DNA of 24,244 nucleotides from positions 1-24,244 of the forward strand of contig DAOTWP010000249.1 of NCBI GenBank assembly GCA_034435675.1, read 5' to 3'. Position 1 is the first letter of the stretch. Every line of letters begins with the position of its first letter. This DNA comes from DAOTWP01 sp034435675 (lineage in GTDB: Bacteria > Chloroflexota > Anaerolineae > Aggregatilineales > Phototrophicaceae). Positions 15,801-21,944 of this stretch are shown here, one piece after another. A program made the translations under genes and the position numbers. The notes beneath the pieces were generated by a model, which had not been told where the DNA came from, did not search any database, and saw nothing but the letters and a program-made list of their open reading frames with translations.

Positions 15801-16822
15801 CGGTTTTACCCGCTGAAGCGGACGATGCCGTGCGGCTGATGCGCGTGCAGGTCAGCCTGCTGCTGGCAAACGTTCACGAAACAACCGGGCACTACAGCGA
15901 GGCACTCAGCCTGCTGGAACCGACGCTGGCGCTGGCGCGCGAGCTGGGGGAACGTGTGCATACGGCGATTGCGCTGGGGCTGATCGGGTGGATTCGGGGT
16001 GTGCGGCAGGGGCAGTTAGCCGTGGGTGAAACCTATTTGCTGGAAGCGGTGACGCTGGCACGTGCGGCGGATGATTCCCGGACGCTCAGCATGATGCTGC
16101 GGCGGGTGGCCAGCCTGTATAACTCAACAGAGGAAAAACTCCGGTTAGCGATGCCGCTGCTTGAAGAAAGCCTGGCAATCGCCCGGCATCTCGGGGACGA
16201 ATTCATGATGTCGAGCACCCTGAATGCGGTGGGGATTACACACGCCTCGCTGCGGCAGAATGCCGAGGCAATTGCTGCCTATGAGGAAGCCCAGCGGCTG
16301 GCACAGCGCATCGGTGATCTGCGGATGGTCAGCATGACCATGGGCAACATTGGGTTTGTCCATCATGGTGAGGGCCGGCTTGAGGAAGCGCTGCGCGCGT
16401 ACCAGGAAGCGCTGGACATCCAGCAGAAGATCGGGGCGGATAACAGTATCGTGTTGTTGAACATCGCGCAGGTTTCGATTCATTTGGGACAACCGGCAGA
16501 GACTGTCGAGCAGTATTTGCAGATTGGCTTGCGTCAAACGCTGGCGAATGATTCGCTGCCGCTGATTTACTCGATGATCGAAATCTATGGGCTGCTGCAC
16601 GAGCGCGATGGGCAGTATGACACCGCGCTTGAATATCTGGGGCTGGCACTGCGATCCGGTCTGTTAGACCCTGACGAAGAGCCGACGTTCATTGAACCCG
16701 CGATTGAGCGTATGCGCGGGCACCTGACTGAAGAACAAATTCAGGCGGGGCTGGGGCGCGGCGCGGCGCTGGAAGTCTACGCGGTTGCCCGCAGCCTGTT
16801 GAAGCGTGATGCAAGCGCGTAG
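12854..16822 (+). CDS. Ser/Thr kinase-degenerate cyclase-STAND ATPase-TPR protein
   Basis: The 1322-aa protein has four parts. Kinase, about residues 5-270: glycine loop GRGGMATVY, K37 in VAIK, HRDIKPSN at 128-135, DLG at 148-150 in place of DFG, and SPE at 179-181. Class III nucleotide cyclase-like domain, about 325-500: IGIDTGPV and LAARIERAAPAGSILIS are recognisable, but both metal aspartates appear replaced (N332 and T376), so it is probably not catalytic. STAND ATPase, about 520-900: Walker A ADAGVGKS at 551-558 and Walker B AIIELEDIHW at 681-690. C-terminal TPRs, about 950-1300. I chose ATG 12854 because GAGGAAG lies 10 nt upstream and the kinase fold begins at once; an in-frame ATG at 12806 is weaker. 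Probably a cytoplasmic signalling hub; ligand and substrates unknown. Confidence 0.93.
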   Translation: MTLYFGAYEVLEEIGRGGMATVYRARQASVDRDVAIKVIRGGISEDPAAVQRFQREARVIARLEHPHILPIYDFDGAHDPPYIVMRYLDGGTLKDVMRQGLLPLEEVAYLIQQVASALDYAHRQGIVHRDIKPSNIMIDRDGNAFVTDLGIARITGGVDAQRKGITVSGAIIGTPEYMSPEQAMGRDDVDSRADIYSLGVMLYEMLAGELPYQADNAMAVLLKHLQSPIPSITSRNNSLPELLDLVIEKALAKEPEARYVTAGELARELLHLGGSTLSVAPVRLQAAAAESVVMRTVKLQEAQNGEKSGDSSTASRETPTEQQRQVTVLHINLADFEELLMEAQAEEAGAILDKLLDELQKVAQSGGGLVRERTATTLQALWGAEEVHESDPENAINTALAMRDTARRLTARWLEPDEVMPVQIGIDTGPVLIQAKPDGTSTTSGQPITLAARIERAAPAGSILISYDTFRHVIGIYDALQETPVRVRGRSEPIAVYVVQQARPRAFRLQTRGVEGIETRMIGRDGELKLLQDALMLCIEDGETQMITVTADAGVGKSRLLFEFSRWIDVIEQDIRFFEGRATQQTTNLPYSLIRSMFSFRFEILDSDPPEVMRAKFASGIAEFMGPNTATEAGFIGQLVGFDFSEDPAVRPVLSSADAFQRQALEYLNAFFRSITKEMPAIIELEDIHWADTHSLDLIDHLVTENRELPLMVICMARPELHEHRPGWGEGQDFHHRLDLKPLSKLDTRRLVREVLQKVDDIPAEIRDLIVDRADGNPFYIEELVKILIEDGVIVKGATEDANWRVLPERLADLRVPPTLTGVLQARLDTLEPAARLLLGRASVIGRIFWVSAVQALEAADGFHIERMERLLEDLRRREMVYLREKSDFAGTQEYVIKHAILRDVIYESLLKRQQRAYHAAAAEWLISVSAERADEYTGLIAEHYEKAGEAVKAAGYLYTAAEQAYQVSAFPEAQASLTHALAVLPAEADDAVRLMRVQVSLLLANVHETTGHYSEALSLLEPTLALARELGERVHTAIALGLIGWIRGVRQGQLAVGETYLLEAVTLARAADDSRTLSMMLRRVASLYNSTEEKLRLAMPLLEESLAIARHLGDEFMMSSTLNAVGITHASLRQNAEAIAAYEEAQRLAQRIGDLRMVSMTMGNIGFVHHGEGRLEEALRAYQEALDIQQKIGADNSIVLLNIAQVSIHLGQPAETVEQYLQIGLRQTLANDSLPLIYSMIEIYGLLHERDGQYDTALEYLGLALRSGLLDPDEEPTFIEPAIERMRGHLTEEQIQAGLGRGAALEVYAVARSLLKRDASA

Positions 16823-16855
16823 GTCTACCGCCTGCGTCGTATCGGTGTCAGCGCC

Positions 16856-16879
16856 GCACAGCCCTGCCTGTGTCTGTGC
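16856..16879. terminator. Weak hairpin between convergent kinase and DICT genes
   Basis: GCACAG (16856-16861) pairs with CTGTGC (16874-16879) over a 12-nt loop. No T tract. Listed only because of its convergent position. Confidence 0.3.
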
Positions 16880-16894
16880 CTGGGGAACAGGGAC

Positions 16895-17587
16895 TCAGGA
16901 CGCGGCTGCTTGCAGTTCACGGGCAGCGCGTTTCAGGCTGCGATCCAGCAGAATCTCGATTTCCTGACGGATGACCGGCATGGCATACGCAGCAGTGCTC
17001 AGTTTTTGCAGGCGTTCGATCAGCCGGGTGGTGCTGCGGTTGAGCAGGTAAAGCTGCCCGCGCAGGTCGATTTCCGCTTCGCTCAGGATCAGCGGCGGCA
17101 GGTCAAGCGCGCTGCTGAGCCAGTCGTGCACCAACTGCACCATCGGCAGGTCAAACGTCCACACGCCCTTAAACACGCGCTGGTGATCGGGGTCGGTGAA
17201 GTGGGTTTGTTCCTCTGTTGCCAGCGCGCTGAAATAGTTTCTACCAAACGACAGCAAAAACCATTCCTTCGCCAGTTGATCTTCGGGACGCAGGGGCACA
17301 TAGGTGATGTTGGCAATTGGCGGCGGGGCGATGTCTGGAACGCCAAAGACATAGACCAACTGCGCGCGTTCCGCGATGCGCCGGTAGCGCTGCATCTGCG
17401 GCAGAAATTTGCTGAGGTATTGAAAACCGGCAAAAATGCGCGTGCGGGCGCCGTCCAACAATGTCGCATTCTCAATTTCGTAGCTGGTAATGCTCATGGT
17501 GCGGCGGTGGTTGAGCAGCAAATTGGCTTGCTGCTGGCGCTGCACCAGCCAGTAAACCGAAAAATCCGGGTCAATCACAATTGACAT
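16895..17587 (-). CDS. DICT-domain sensory protein
   Basis: The 230-aa product matches the DICT domain (named for diguanylate cyclases and two-component systems) over about residues 28-158. Visible features are RRTMSITSYEIE at 28-39, an RYRRIAERAQLVYVFG segment at 67-82, a VPLRPEDQLAKEWFLLSFG segment at 97-115, and the TFDLPMV segment near 144-150. The C-terminal 70 residues are helical and may form a coiled coil or dimer interface. No output domain is present, so it presumably works through a partner protein. The start at 17587 is set by GAGGGGG 6 nt upstream; an upstream in-frame ATG at 17659 lacks this. It is divergent from the DsbA-like gene and convergent with the kinase gene. Confidence 0.82.
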   Translation of the reverse strand: MSIVIDPDFSVYWLVQRQQQANLLLNHRRTMSITSYEIENATLLDGARTRIFAGFQYLSKFLPQMQRYRRIAERAQLVYVFGVPDIAPPPIANITYVPLRPEDQLAKEWFLLSFGRNYFSALATEEQTHFTDPDHQRVFKGVWTFDLPMVQLVHDWLSSALDLPPLILSEAEIDLRGQLYLLNRSTTRLIERLQKLSTAAYAMPVIRQEIEILLDRSLKRAARELQAAAS

Positions 17588-17780
17588 TTTGTGCCCCCTC
17601 TGGTTGCTTTGTTGCGTGATATTACAGCTAGTTGTAGTGTAATGGCATTTGCTGAGCAATGGTCAAAACAAGTCTGAGTGTCCGGTGAGCGCTATTGAGC
17701 CGTAGGAATTGCCTCTGCGCGGCGTCTGAGATGCAGTGTTTTTCGCACAATTTTTGGACTCGCGTCCGCTTTAGTTGCGT

Positions 17781-17786
17781 TATACT
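17781..17786 (+). promoter_or_regulatory. Candidate -10 box of the DsbA-like gene
   Basis: TATACT, 41 nt before the GTG start. The nearest -35-like TTGGAC (17754-17759) is 21 bp away, longer than usual. Confidence 0.3.
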
Positions 17787-17827
17787 ATGCGTGTCAATGA
17801 ATTGCAGCAAGGTTTGAGGATGATCCC

Positions 17828-18646
17828 GTGACGGCAAAAGCGAATCTTTCATCTGACTCTGTGGAGACGCCGGAATCTGCCCCGGAAAAGGAAAGTGCGC
17901 CCGGCAGCGAAACTGGCACCGATGTATTTACTATTCCGCGCAGCGCGATCAATTATGGCATCGTCGCGGCGCTGTTTTTGTTGCTGGGGGTGATTGCCGG
18001 GTCGCTGCTGTCTGGTGGCGCAATAAATGATGAGCGTGTGCGCGATATTGTCTACGAAGAAATGCGCGCTGCCGGCATCAGCGTGGCGCCGCGCAATGTC
18101 AATGCAGCGGAGTATGCGGATACGGATCCGTCGCTGGGGGTGGCTAATGCGCCCGTGACGATGATCGAATTTGGCGACTTCCGCTGTGGTTACTGTGGGC
18201 GGCATGCCGCGCAGACGCTGCCGCGCATTTTGCAGGATTACGACGGCTACGTGCGCTATGTGTTCCGCGATGCGCCGGTGCTGGGGGATGCGTCGGTGGT
18301 GGCGGCAATCGCGGGGGAGTGCGCCAACCAGCAGGGCTTGTTCTGGCAGTTTCATGATGCGCTGTACAGCAACCAGCAGTTGATTGGCTCGCAGTTCTTC
18401 GCCCAGACGATCAGCACGCTGGGCGGGGACTTGAACGCCTTCAGCGCGTGCCTGAACAACCAGCAGACCATCAGCGATATTCAGGCAGACCTGCGCGCCG
18501 GGCAGGAACTCGGTTTGCGTGGGACGCCGTTTTTTGTGGTCGGGACGCAGATTGTCGTTGGCGCACAGCCGTATGAGGTTTTTGCCCAGGTGATTGATGC
18601 GGAGCTTGCCAAACTGGGCATTACGCGCACAGCAGCCGGTGGCTGA
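17828..18646 (+). CDS. Membrane-anchored DsbA-family thioredoxin-fold protein
   Basis: The 272-aa protein has an acidic Ser/Glu-rich cytoplasmic N-terminus (1-40), one membrane segment at about 43-62 (YGIVAALFLLLGVIAGSLL), and an extracytoplasmic thioredoxin fold with a helical insertion. The redox motif is CGYC at 120-123, and the cis-proline is P234 in RGTPFF. This is the usual layout of BdbD/DsbA-type oxidoreductases in bacteria with a single membrane, acting in disulphide formation or repair of secreted proteins. Several secreted proteins in the window carry cysteine pairs that could be substrates (inference). No DsbB/VKOR partner is adjacent. The start is GTG, preceded 7 nt upstream by GAGGA. 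A perfect terminator hairpin follows. Confidence 0.92.
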   Translation: MTAKANLSSDSVETPESAPEKESAPGSETGTDVFTIPRSAINYGIVAALFLLLGVIAGSLLSGGAINDERVRDIVYEEMRAAGISVAPRNVNAAEYADTDPSLGVANAPVTMIEFGDFRCGYCGRHAAQTLPRILQDYDGYVRYVFRDAPVLGDASVVAAIAGECANQQGLFWQFHDALYSNQQLIGSQFFAQTISTLGGDLNAFSACLNNQQTISDIQADLRAGQELGLRGTPFFVVGTQIVVGAQPYEVFAQVIDAELAKLGITRTAAGG

Positions 18647-18707
18647 GCAGCGCCGGGGACGGTGGGGCAAGCCGCTCCCTGTAATTGTGCATGATAGTCA
18701 AAACAGA

Positions 18708-18736
18708 ACCCCGCTGCCTGCGCATGCGGGGTTTTT
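18708..18736 (+). terminator. Rho-independent terminator, DsbA-like gene
   Basis: ACCCCGC (18708-18714) pairs perfectly with GCGGGGT (18726-18732), followed by TTTT. On the minus strand the same hairpin is followed by TTCTGTTTT, so it may also end the CAT tRNA transcript. Confidence 0.85.
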
Positions 18737-18745
18737 GTGTACTTG

Positions 18746-18817
18746 TGGGCCCGCTGGGATTCGAACCCAGAACCAAGCGGTTATGAGCCGCGTGCTCTGC
18801 CGTTGAGCTATGGGCCC
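18746..18817 (-). tRNA. tRNA with CAT anticodon (Ile2 or elongator Met)
   Basis: A 72-nt cloverleaf on the minus strand: acceptor GGGCCCA, D arm GCTC/GAGC, anticodon loop CTCATAA, T arm CTGGG/CCCAG with TTCGAAT loop, discriminator A. CCA is not encoded. G1-C72 is paired and the anticodon stem lacks three G-C pairs, so it is not the initiator. C4-G69 and C5-G68 are the pairs TilS needs in E. coli tRNA-Ile2, and the CTTGGT stretch after the anticodon stem also resembles Ile2. A7-C66 and C27-U43 are mismatched. Confidence 0.88.
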
Positions 18818-18908
18818 CAGAGGGTGTATTAAGCCTTTCAGACTGTACAAGATTTTACAGGGAAGGTCTAAAGGCTGTCAAATGGCAGAAATCGTAATGC
18901 TGAGAAAC

Positions 18909-18942
18909 AAAAAACCCCAACAGCACAGGCTTGAGGTTTTTT
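18909..18942 (-). terminator. Terminator after tRNA-Gly
   Basis: The minus strand reads AAAAAACCTCAA, a 10-nt loop, then TTGGGGTTTTTT. It pairs fully if one G-U is allowed; on the plus strand the same position is an A-C mismatch, so minus is the favoured direction. Confidence 0.8.
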
Positions 18943-18953
18943 GATCAAAGCAG

Positions 18954-19026
18954 AGCGGGTAACGGGACTCGAACCCGTGACTCCTTGCTTGGAAGGCAAG
19001 TGCTCTACCAACTGAGCTACACCCGC
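18954..19026 (-). tRNA. tRNA-Gly (TCC)
   Basis: A 73-nt cloverleaf: acceptor GCGGGTG with TACCCGC, D arm GCTC/GAGC, anticodon loop CTTCCAA, T arm CGGG/CCCG around TTCGAGT, discriminator T as usual for Gly. CCA is not encoded. It lies 17 nt downstream of tRNA-Pro in the same transcript. Confidence 0.96.
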
Positions 19027-19043
19027 ATTATGAACTGTTCCTG

Positions 19044-19116
19044 TCGGGGTGACCGGACTCGAACCGATGTCCTCCTGGACCCAAACCAGGCGCGCTACCA
19101 ACTGTGCCACACCCCG
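19044..19116 (-). tRNA. tRNA-Pro (TGG)
   Basis: A 73-nt cloverleaf: acceptor CGGGGTG with CACCCCG, anticodon loop TTTGGGT giving TGG, T loop TTCGAGT, discriminator A. It is first in the tRNA transcript. Confidence 0.96.
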
Positions 19117-19127
19117 CACTGTGGGAC

Positions 19128-19157
19128 ATTCTACCACAGGAGTGGGGCGTGCGTCTA
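19128..19157 (-). promoter_or_regulatory. Promoter of the tRNA-Pro/Gly transcript
   Basis: On the minus strand: TAGACG (19157-19152), 18 bp spacer, TAGAAT (19133-19128). Transcription would begin a few nt before tRNA-Pro. Confidence 0.6.
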
Positions 19158-19188
19158 TCCGATTTCGTTAATGAATTTTTCTGCCTGT

Positions 19189-19665
19189 CTACGGTTTGCG
19201 ATCGCGCTTGAACAGCCGCAGCCATTCCTCAACTTCATCAGGCGATACATAGACATCGCTTGCCTCGTCGCGCCCCGGTTTGCGCGCTTCCGGCGGGCGC
19301 TGGAGCATGCGTGCGAATTCCGCCGAGCGCAGTGTTTGCATGCGGCGCTGGCGGGCGGCGCTGAGGACTTCGTTATCGCCGGAGACCACCGTCCAGTTGG
19401 CGGGGTCGGGAATCTGCTTCAACCGTTCGCGCATTACCCGGTCGGCACTGGTGCGCTGTGCCGCAAAGATCACCTCGACGGTGCCGGTGGACATGCGCGA
19501 CTTGCCACCCGGCAGCCCGGCGTCAAAGACCACGACGATTTTTTTGTGCGTGCGCGCCGCGAAGCCCGCCAGCTTTTGCACCAGTTTCGCTTCATCGTGT
19601 TCTTCGGTCAGCGACAGGTCGGGCAGTTGTCCGATCAGGTTATGTCCATCAATCAAATAGGGCAT
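19189..19665 (-). CDS. NYN-domain (YacP/Rae1-like) putative RNase
   Basis: The 158-aa protein fits the NYN/PIN-like fold of the YacP/Rae1 family. Four acidic positions expected at the active site are visible: D6 in YLIDGHNLIG, D48 in VVVFDAG, D75 in TSADRVMRE, and D97 in VVSGDNEV. In Bacillus, Rae1 is a ribosome-associated endoribonuclease; here that function is inferred from family only. The C-terminal 40 residues are charged and helical (DEVEEWLRLF). The start is the ATG at 19665; no strong ribosome-binding site precedes it. An extended -10 box lies about 70 nt upstream. It sits just upstream of, and on the same strand as, the tRNA genes, which have their own promoter. Confidence 0.85.
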   Translation of the reverse strand: MPYLIDGHNLIGQLPDLSLTEEHDEAKLVQKLAGFAARTHKKIVVVFDAGLPGGKSRMSTGTVEVIFAAQRTSADRVMRERLKQIPDPANWTVVSGDNEVLSAARQRRMQTLRSAEFARMLQRPPEARKPGRDEASDVYVSPDEVEEWLRLFKRDRKP

Positions 19666-19733
19666 GGCGCAGGTATCGTCCGCAGGCAGTAACCGGTGGT
19701 CATCATCCGGCAGAATTGTTTACGAGTCTGGTC

Positions 19734-19742
19734 ACTATAACA
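19734..19742 (-). promoter_or_regulatory. Extended -10 promoter of the NYN gene
   Basis: The minus strand reads TGTTATAGT, a TGn-extended -10 box. No good -35 is seen, as is usual for extended -10 promoters. Confidence 0.5.
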
Positions 19743-19913
19743 AACAATTGTAGCTGTGCGGAAAAGTAGTTGATGAGAACTGCGACTGCCTGACGATCTC
19801 AGTCAGCAGCCGAATCAATTCCACCGAACTGGTTCGCGTGGCTGCCCCAACATGCCTGGGTGTAATTCCACTGCCGGGTGGGCGAATTGTGTGCTTTGGC
19901 TTGGCGGTCTGAA

Positions 19914-19942
19914 TTGCTGTCAACCCAGGCGTGTGCTATAGT
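19914..19942 (+). promoter_or_regulatory. Promoter of the LysM/lamin-tail gene
   Basis: TTGCTG (19914-19919), 17 bp spacer, TATAGT (19937-19942) with an extended TGC just before it. Confidence 0.7.
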
Positions 19943-19986
19943 GCCCCCAACGTGCAGTATGGTTTTCTCTGTGAGGGAGCAGCCCT

Positions 19987-20958
19987 ATGCAGCGGCGCAC
20001 GCTGATTGCAGTTGTAGTCCTGAACATTCTGATTTCCGCGGGGGTCATTTTTGGCATTCTGGCGCTGTTTGGTCCGCAGACCACGACCACCGGGCAGACC
20101 ACCGCCGGGCAGGTGATTACGGTCGAGGTGCGCATTACCTCTACGCCTGCGCCAACCTATACCCCCTGGATTATCACCACCACCCCGCTGCCGGGCACGC
20201 CCAACCGTGCCGATCTGCCGCCGGGGGTGCTGCCGGAAACCAGTCCCGGCGCGCCGCAGGTCGTCCCTACGCTGGATGAGACTGCCGCCGCCGGTAACCC
20301 CGGTCTGATCGAAACGAATGCCGCGCTGCCGCCCAATTGTGTTGCTCATGCCCTGCAATCGGGCGAAAGCCCGGCATTTCTTTCCGGGGTATACGGCGTG
20401 AGCGTGGAGAGCATTTTGCAGGCGAACAACCTGACCGAAGAAGACGCCACGCTGCTGCAAATCGGGCAGGTGTTGATTATCCCGCTGGAGGGCTGTTCGT
20501 TTATCGCGCCCACGTCTTCCGCCCAGCAGGTCGCGGCGGCAGGGGATAACGGCGGCGAAGACACTGCCGAGGACACGCCAGAAGCCACTGCGCTGCCGGA
20601 ACTGCCCACTGTGACCCCAACGATCACGCTGGCACCAACGGCGGCGGATTCGCAGATTGTGATTGTGAATGTGGTCGGGCGGGGCGATGTCACGGCGGAG
20701 GGCGTGGAAATTCGCAACAATGGGCAGTCCGTCGAGATTACCGGCTGGACGATCAGCGACGCGCAGGGCACAGTCTACACCTTCCCGACGCGCTTCCTGT
20801 TCCAGAGCAGCCAGATCACGCTGTATACGCGCGTGGGCACGGATGTCGCGGTGGCGAATTTCTGGAATCGCGATACGGCGGTGTGGGGCGAACCGGGCGA
20901 CGTGGTGACGCTGGCGAACGCGCGCGGCGAGGTGCAGGCGACGCTGCGGTTGCCGTAG
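19987..20958 (+). CDS. Membrane-anchored LysM and lamin-tail domain protein
   Basis: The 323-aa protein has one N-terminal membrane segment or uncleaved signal (residues 7-28), then a long Thr/Pro-rich extracytoplasmic linker (30-115). A LysM-like domain follows at about 118-166, with SGVYGVSVESILQANNL and QIGQVLIIP being typical; LysM binds peptidoglycan or chitin-like glycans. A second Pro/Thr/Glu-rich linker covers 175-220. The C-terminus (about 223-323) matches the bacterial lamin-tail domain, with GVEIRNNGQSVEITGWTI and the TFP segment; this Ig-like fold is common on secreted proteins. C118 and C170 flank the LysM domain and could form a disulphide. The start is supported by GAGGGAG 7 nt upstream. 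Probable role: cell-surface attachment or wall binding. Confidence 0.87.
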   Translation: MQRRTLIAVVVLNILISAGVIFGILALFGPQTTTTGQTTAGQVITVEVRITSTPAPTYTPWIITTTPLPGTPNRADLPPGVLPETSPGAPQVVPTLDETAAAGNPGLIETNAALPPNCVAHALQSGESPAFLSGVYGVSVESILQANNLTEEDATLLQIGQVLIIPLEGCSFIAPTSSAQQVAAAGDNGGEDTAEDTPEATALPELPTVTPTITLAPTAADSQIVIVNVVGRGDVTAEGVEIRNNGQSVEITGWTISDAQGTVYTFPTRFLFQSSQITLYTRVGTDVAVANFWNRDTAVWGEPGDVVTLANARGEVQATLRLP

Positions 20959-20985
20959 TGCTGCGGCGTGTAATGCGCGGTGTAA

Positions 20986-21013
20986 TTGGTTTGTGAAAAA
21001 ATGCGCGTATAAT
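20986..21013 (+). promoter_or_regulatory. Promoter of the DUF1992 gene
   Basis: TTGGTT (20986-20991), 16 bp spacer, perfect TATAAT (21008-21013). The leader of about 90 nt contains a hairpin CCACTC/GAGTGG (21048-21084). Confidence 0.6.
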
Positions 21014-21109
21014 CAGGCGTAACCCGTTGGGATGGCATCAAATCACGCCACTCATGCAGCCGGTGCACAAACCCTGCGGAGTGGGCAGTCATGCGGAGGG
21101 CTAGGGGCT

Positions 21110-21583
21110 GTGGCAGACTGGGGTTCCCTGATTGACAACGCGATTCGCAGCATTATCAACGACGGTGTGCAGACACACCTGCCGGGTGCCGGCAAACCGC
21201 TGCCGCTGGATGATGATCCACACACACCGGATGAACTGAAGCTGGCGCACAAGCTGCTCAAAGAGAATGACCTCGCGCCAGACTGGATTATGCAGGCGCG
21301 CGAACTAGACGGCACGCGCGAACGGCTGCTTGAAGAGCTGCGTCGTGCGGCTGCGGCGTATCGCGGCGCGCTGGCAGATGCCGCCCGCGAAAGCGATGCC
21401 GGGCGCAGCGCTGTGCTGCGTCATCGTGCGGAAAGCACATGGGAACACCTGCGGGGGACGTTCGAGACAGCAGCGGTGCGTTTCAACCGCACCATTGTCA
21501 CTTACAACCTGAAGGTGCCGGCAGGGATTGCGCACAAAGCGCTGTTGGACCTCAAGCGGGAAATCGCCCTGCTGCTGAAGTAA
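21110..21583 (+). CDS. DUF1992 (DnaJC28-like conserved) protein
   Basis: The 157-aa product matches the DUF1992 family: an N-terminal helix around IDNAIRSIINDGV, the hallmark LPGAGKPLPLDDD, and the AHKLLKENDLAPDWI segment. The C-terminal half is a long charged helix with many arginines. The same domain forms the C-terminus of eukaryotic DnaJC28 but there is no J domain here, as usual in bacteria; function is not known. I chose GTG 21110 (VADWGSLID) because GGAGGG lies 9 nt upstream and homology begins here; the frame stays open to an ATG at 21032, but that stretch covers the leader hairpin and reads as non-coding. It converges on tatA. Confidence 0.87.
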   Translation: MADWGSLIDNAIRSIINDGVQTHLPGAGKPLPLDDDPHTPDELKLAHKLLKENDLAPDWIMQARELDGTRERLLEELRRAAAAYRGALADAARESDAGRSAVLRHRAESTWEHLRGTFETAAVRFNRTIVTYNLKVPAGIAHKALLDLKREIALLLK

Positions 21584-21597
21584 GGGTGTTCAATGCA

Positions 21598-21640
21598 GTC
21601 TGCTGGCTGGGGGTGCTGTGGCACGGCGCAGCCAGCAGAC
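21598..21640. terminator. Bidirectional terminator between DUF1992 and tatA
   Basis: GTCTGCTGGCTG (21598-21609) pairs perfectly over 12 bp with CAGCCAGCAGAC (21629-21640). It lies exactly between two convergent genes; GGTTATTTCT follows on the plus side. Confidence 0.75.
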
Positions 21641-21642
21641 GG

Positions 21643-21831
21643 TTATTTCTGCGCCTGAGTTTCCGGTTCTTCGGCTTTGGGTTCTTTCTTGCTGCTGTCA
21701 TCCAGCCCTTTGCGGAAATTGCCGACTGCCTGACCCAGCTCGCCGCCGATGCGCGAAATGCGCCCCACGCCGAAGAGCAGAATCACAATCGCCAGGATAA
21801 TCAGCAGTTCGCCACCACCAAGACTTGGCAT
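21643..21831 (-). CDS. tatA: Twin-arginine translocase subunit TatA
   Basis: The 62-aa protein has the TatA layout: a short N-terminus, one membrane helix (about residues 8-22, ELLIILAIVILLFGVG), the FG hinge at 20-21, an amphipathic helix (ISRIGGELGQAVGNFRKGL) and a charged, Lys/Glu-rich tail. TatA forms the pore of the Tat pathway that exports folded proteins. tatC is not in the window. I chose the ATG at 21831, preceded by AAAGGTG 5 nt upstream; a GTG at 21834 would add one residue. TatE/TatB cannot be fully excluded, but the lack of a long C-terminal helix favours TatA. It has its own promoter and lies downstream of the WD40-LamG gene. Confidence 0.93.
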   Translation of the reverse strand: MPSLGGGELLIILAIVILLFGVGRISRIGGELGQAVGNFRKGLDDSSKKEPKAEEPETQAQK

Positions 21832-21869
21832 CACACTACACCTTTACACCCAGACTCTCGATGCTTGCC

Positions 21870-21878
21870 ATTATACCA
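21870..21878 (-). promoter_or_regulatory. tatA: Extended -10 promoter of tatA
   Basis: The minus strand reads TGGTATAAT, a TGn-extended perfect -10 box, about 39 nt before the tatA start. Upstream, the 10-mer CGGATTGGCA occurs twice (21902-21911, 21920-21929) with 18-bp spacing and could be an operator. Confidence 0.65.
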
Positions 21879-21944
21879 CTGTAATCCTTACTGGGGAGTT
21901 TCGGATTGGCAATCTCGCCCGGATTGGCACGCATGCCCCCGCCC

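Larger units (their letters stand above)
19666..19986. other. Divergent intergenic region, 321 bp
   Basis: Holds the two divergent promoters listed at 19734-19742 and 19914-19942. The middle part (about 19760-19900) shows no feature I can support; a 62-codon minus-strand frame there ends on the NYN promoter and has no recognisable product. Confidence 0.5.

Noticed and set aside
18868..19137. An 89-codon minus-strand frame through the tRNA block
   Set aside because: It reads through tRNA-Pro and tRNA-Gly, which are certain; translated tRNA sequence gives typical false proteins.
19735..19923. A 62-codon minus-strand frame in the intergenic region upstream of the NYN gene
   Set aside because: It ends on the likely NYN promoter, has no convincing ribosome-binding site and no recognised product.
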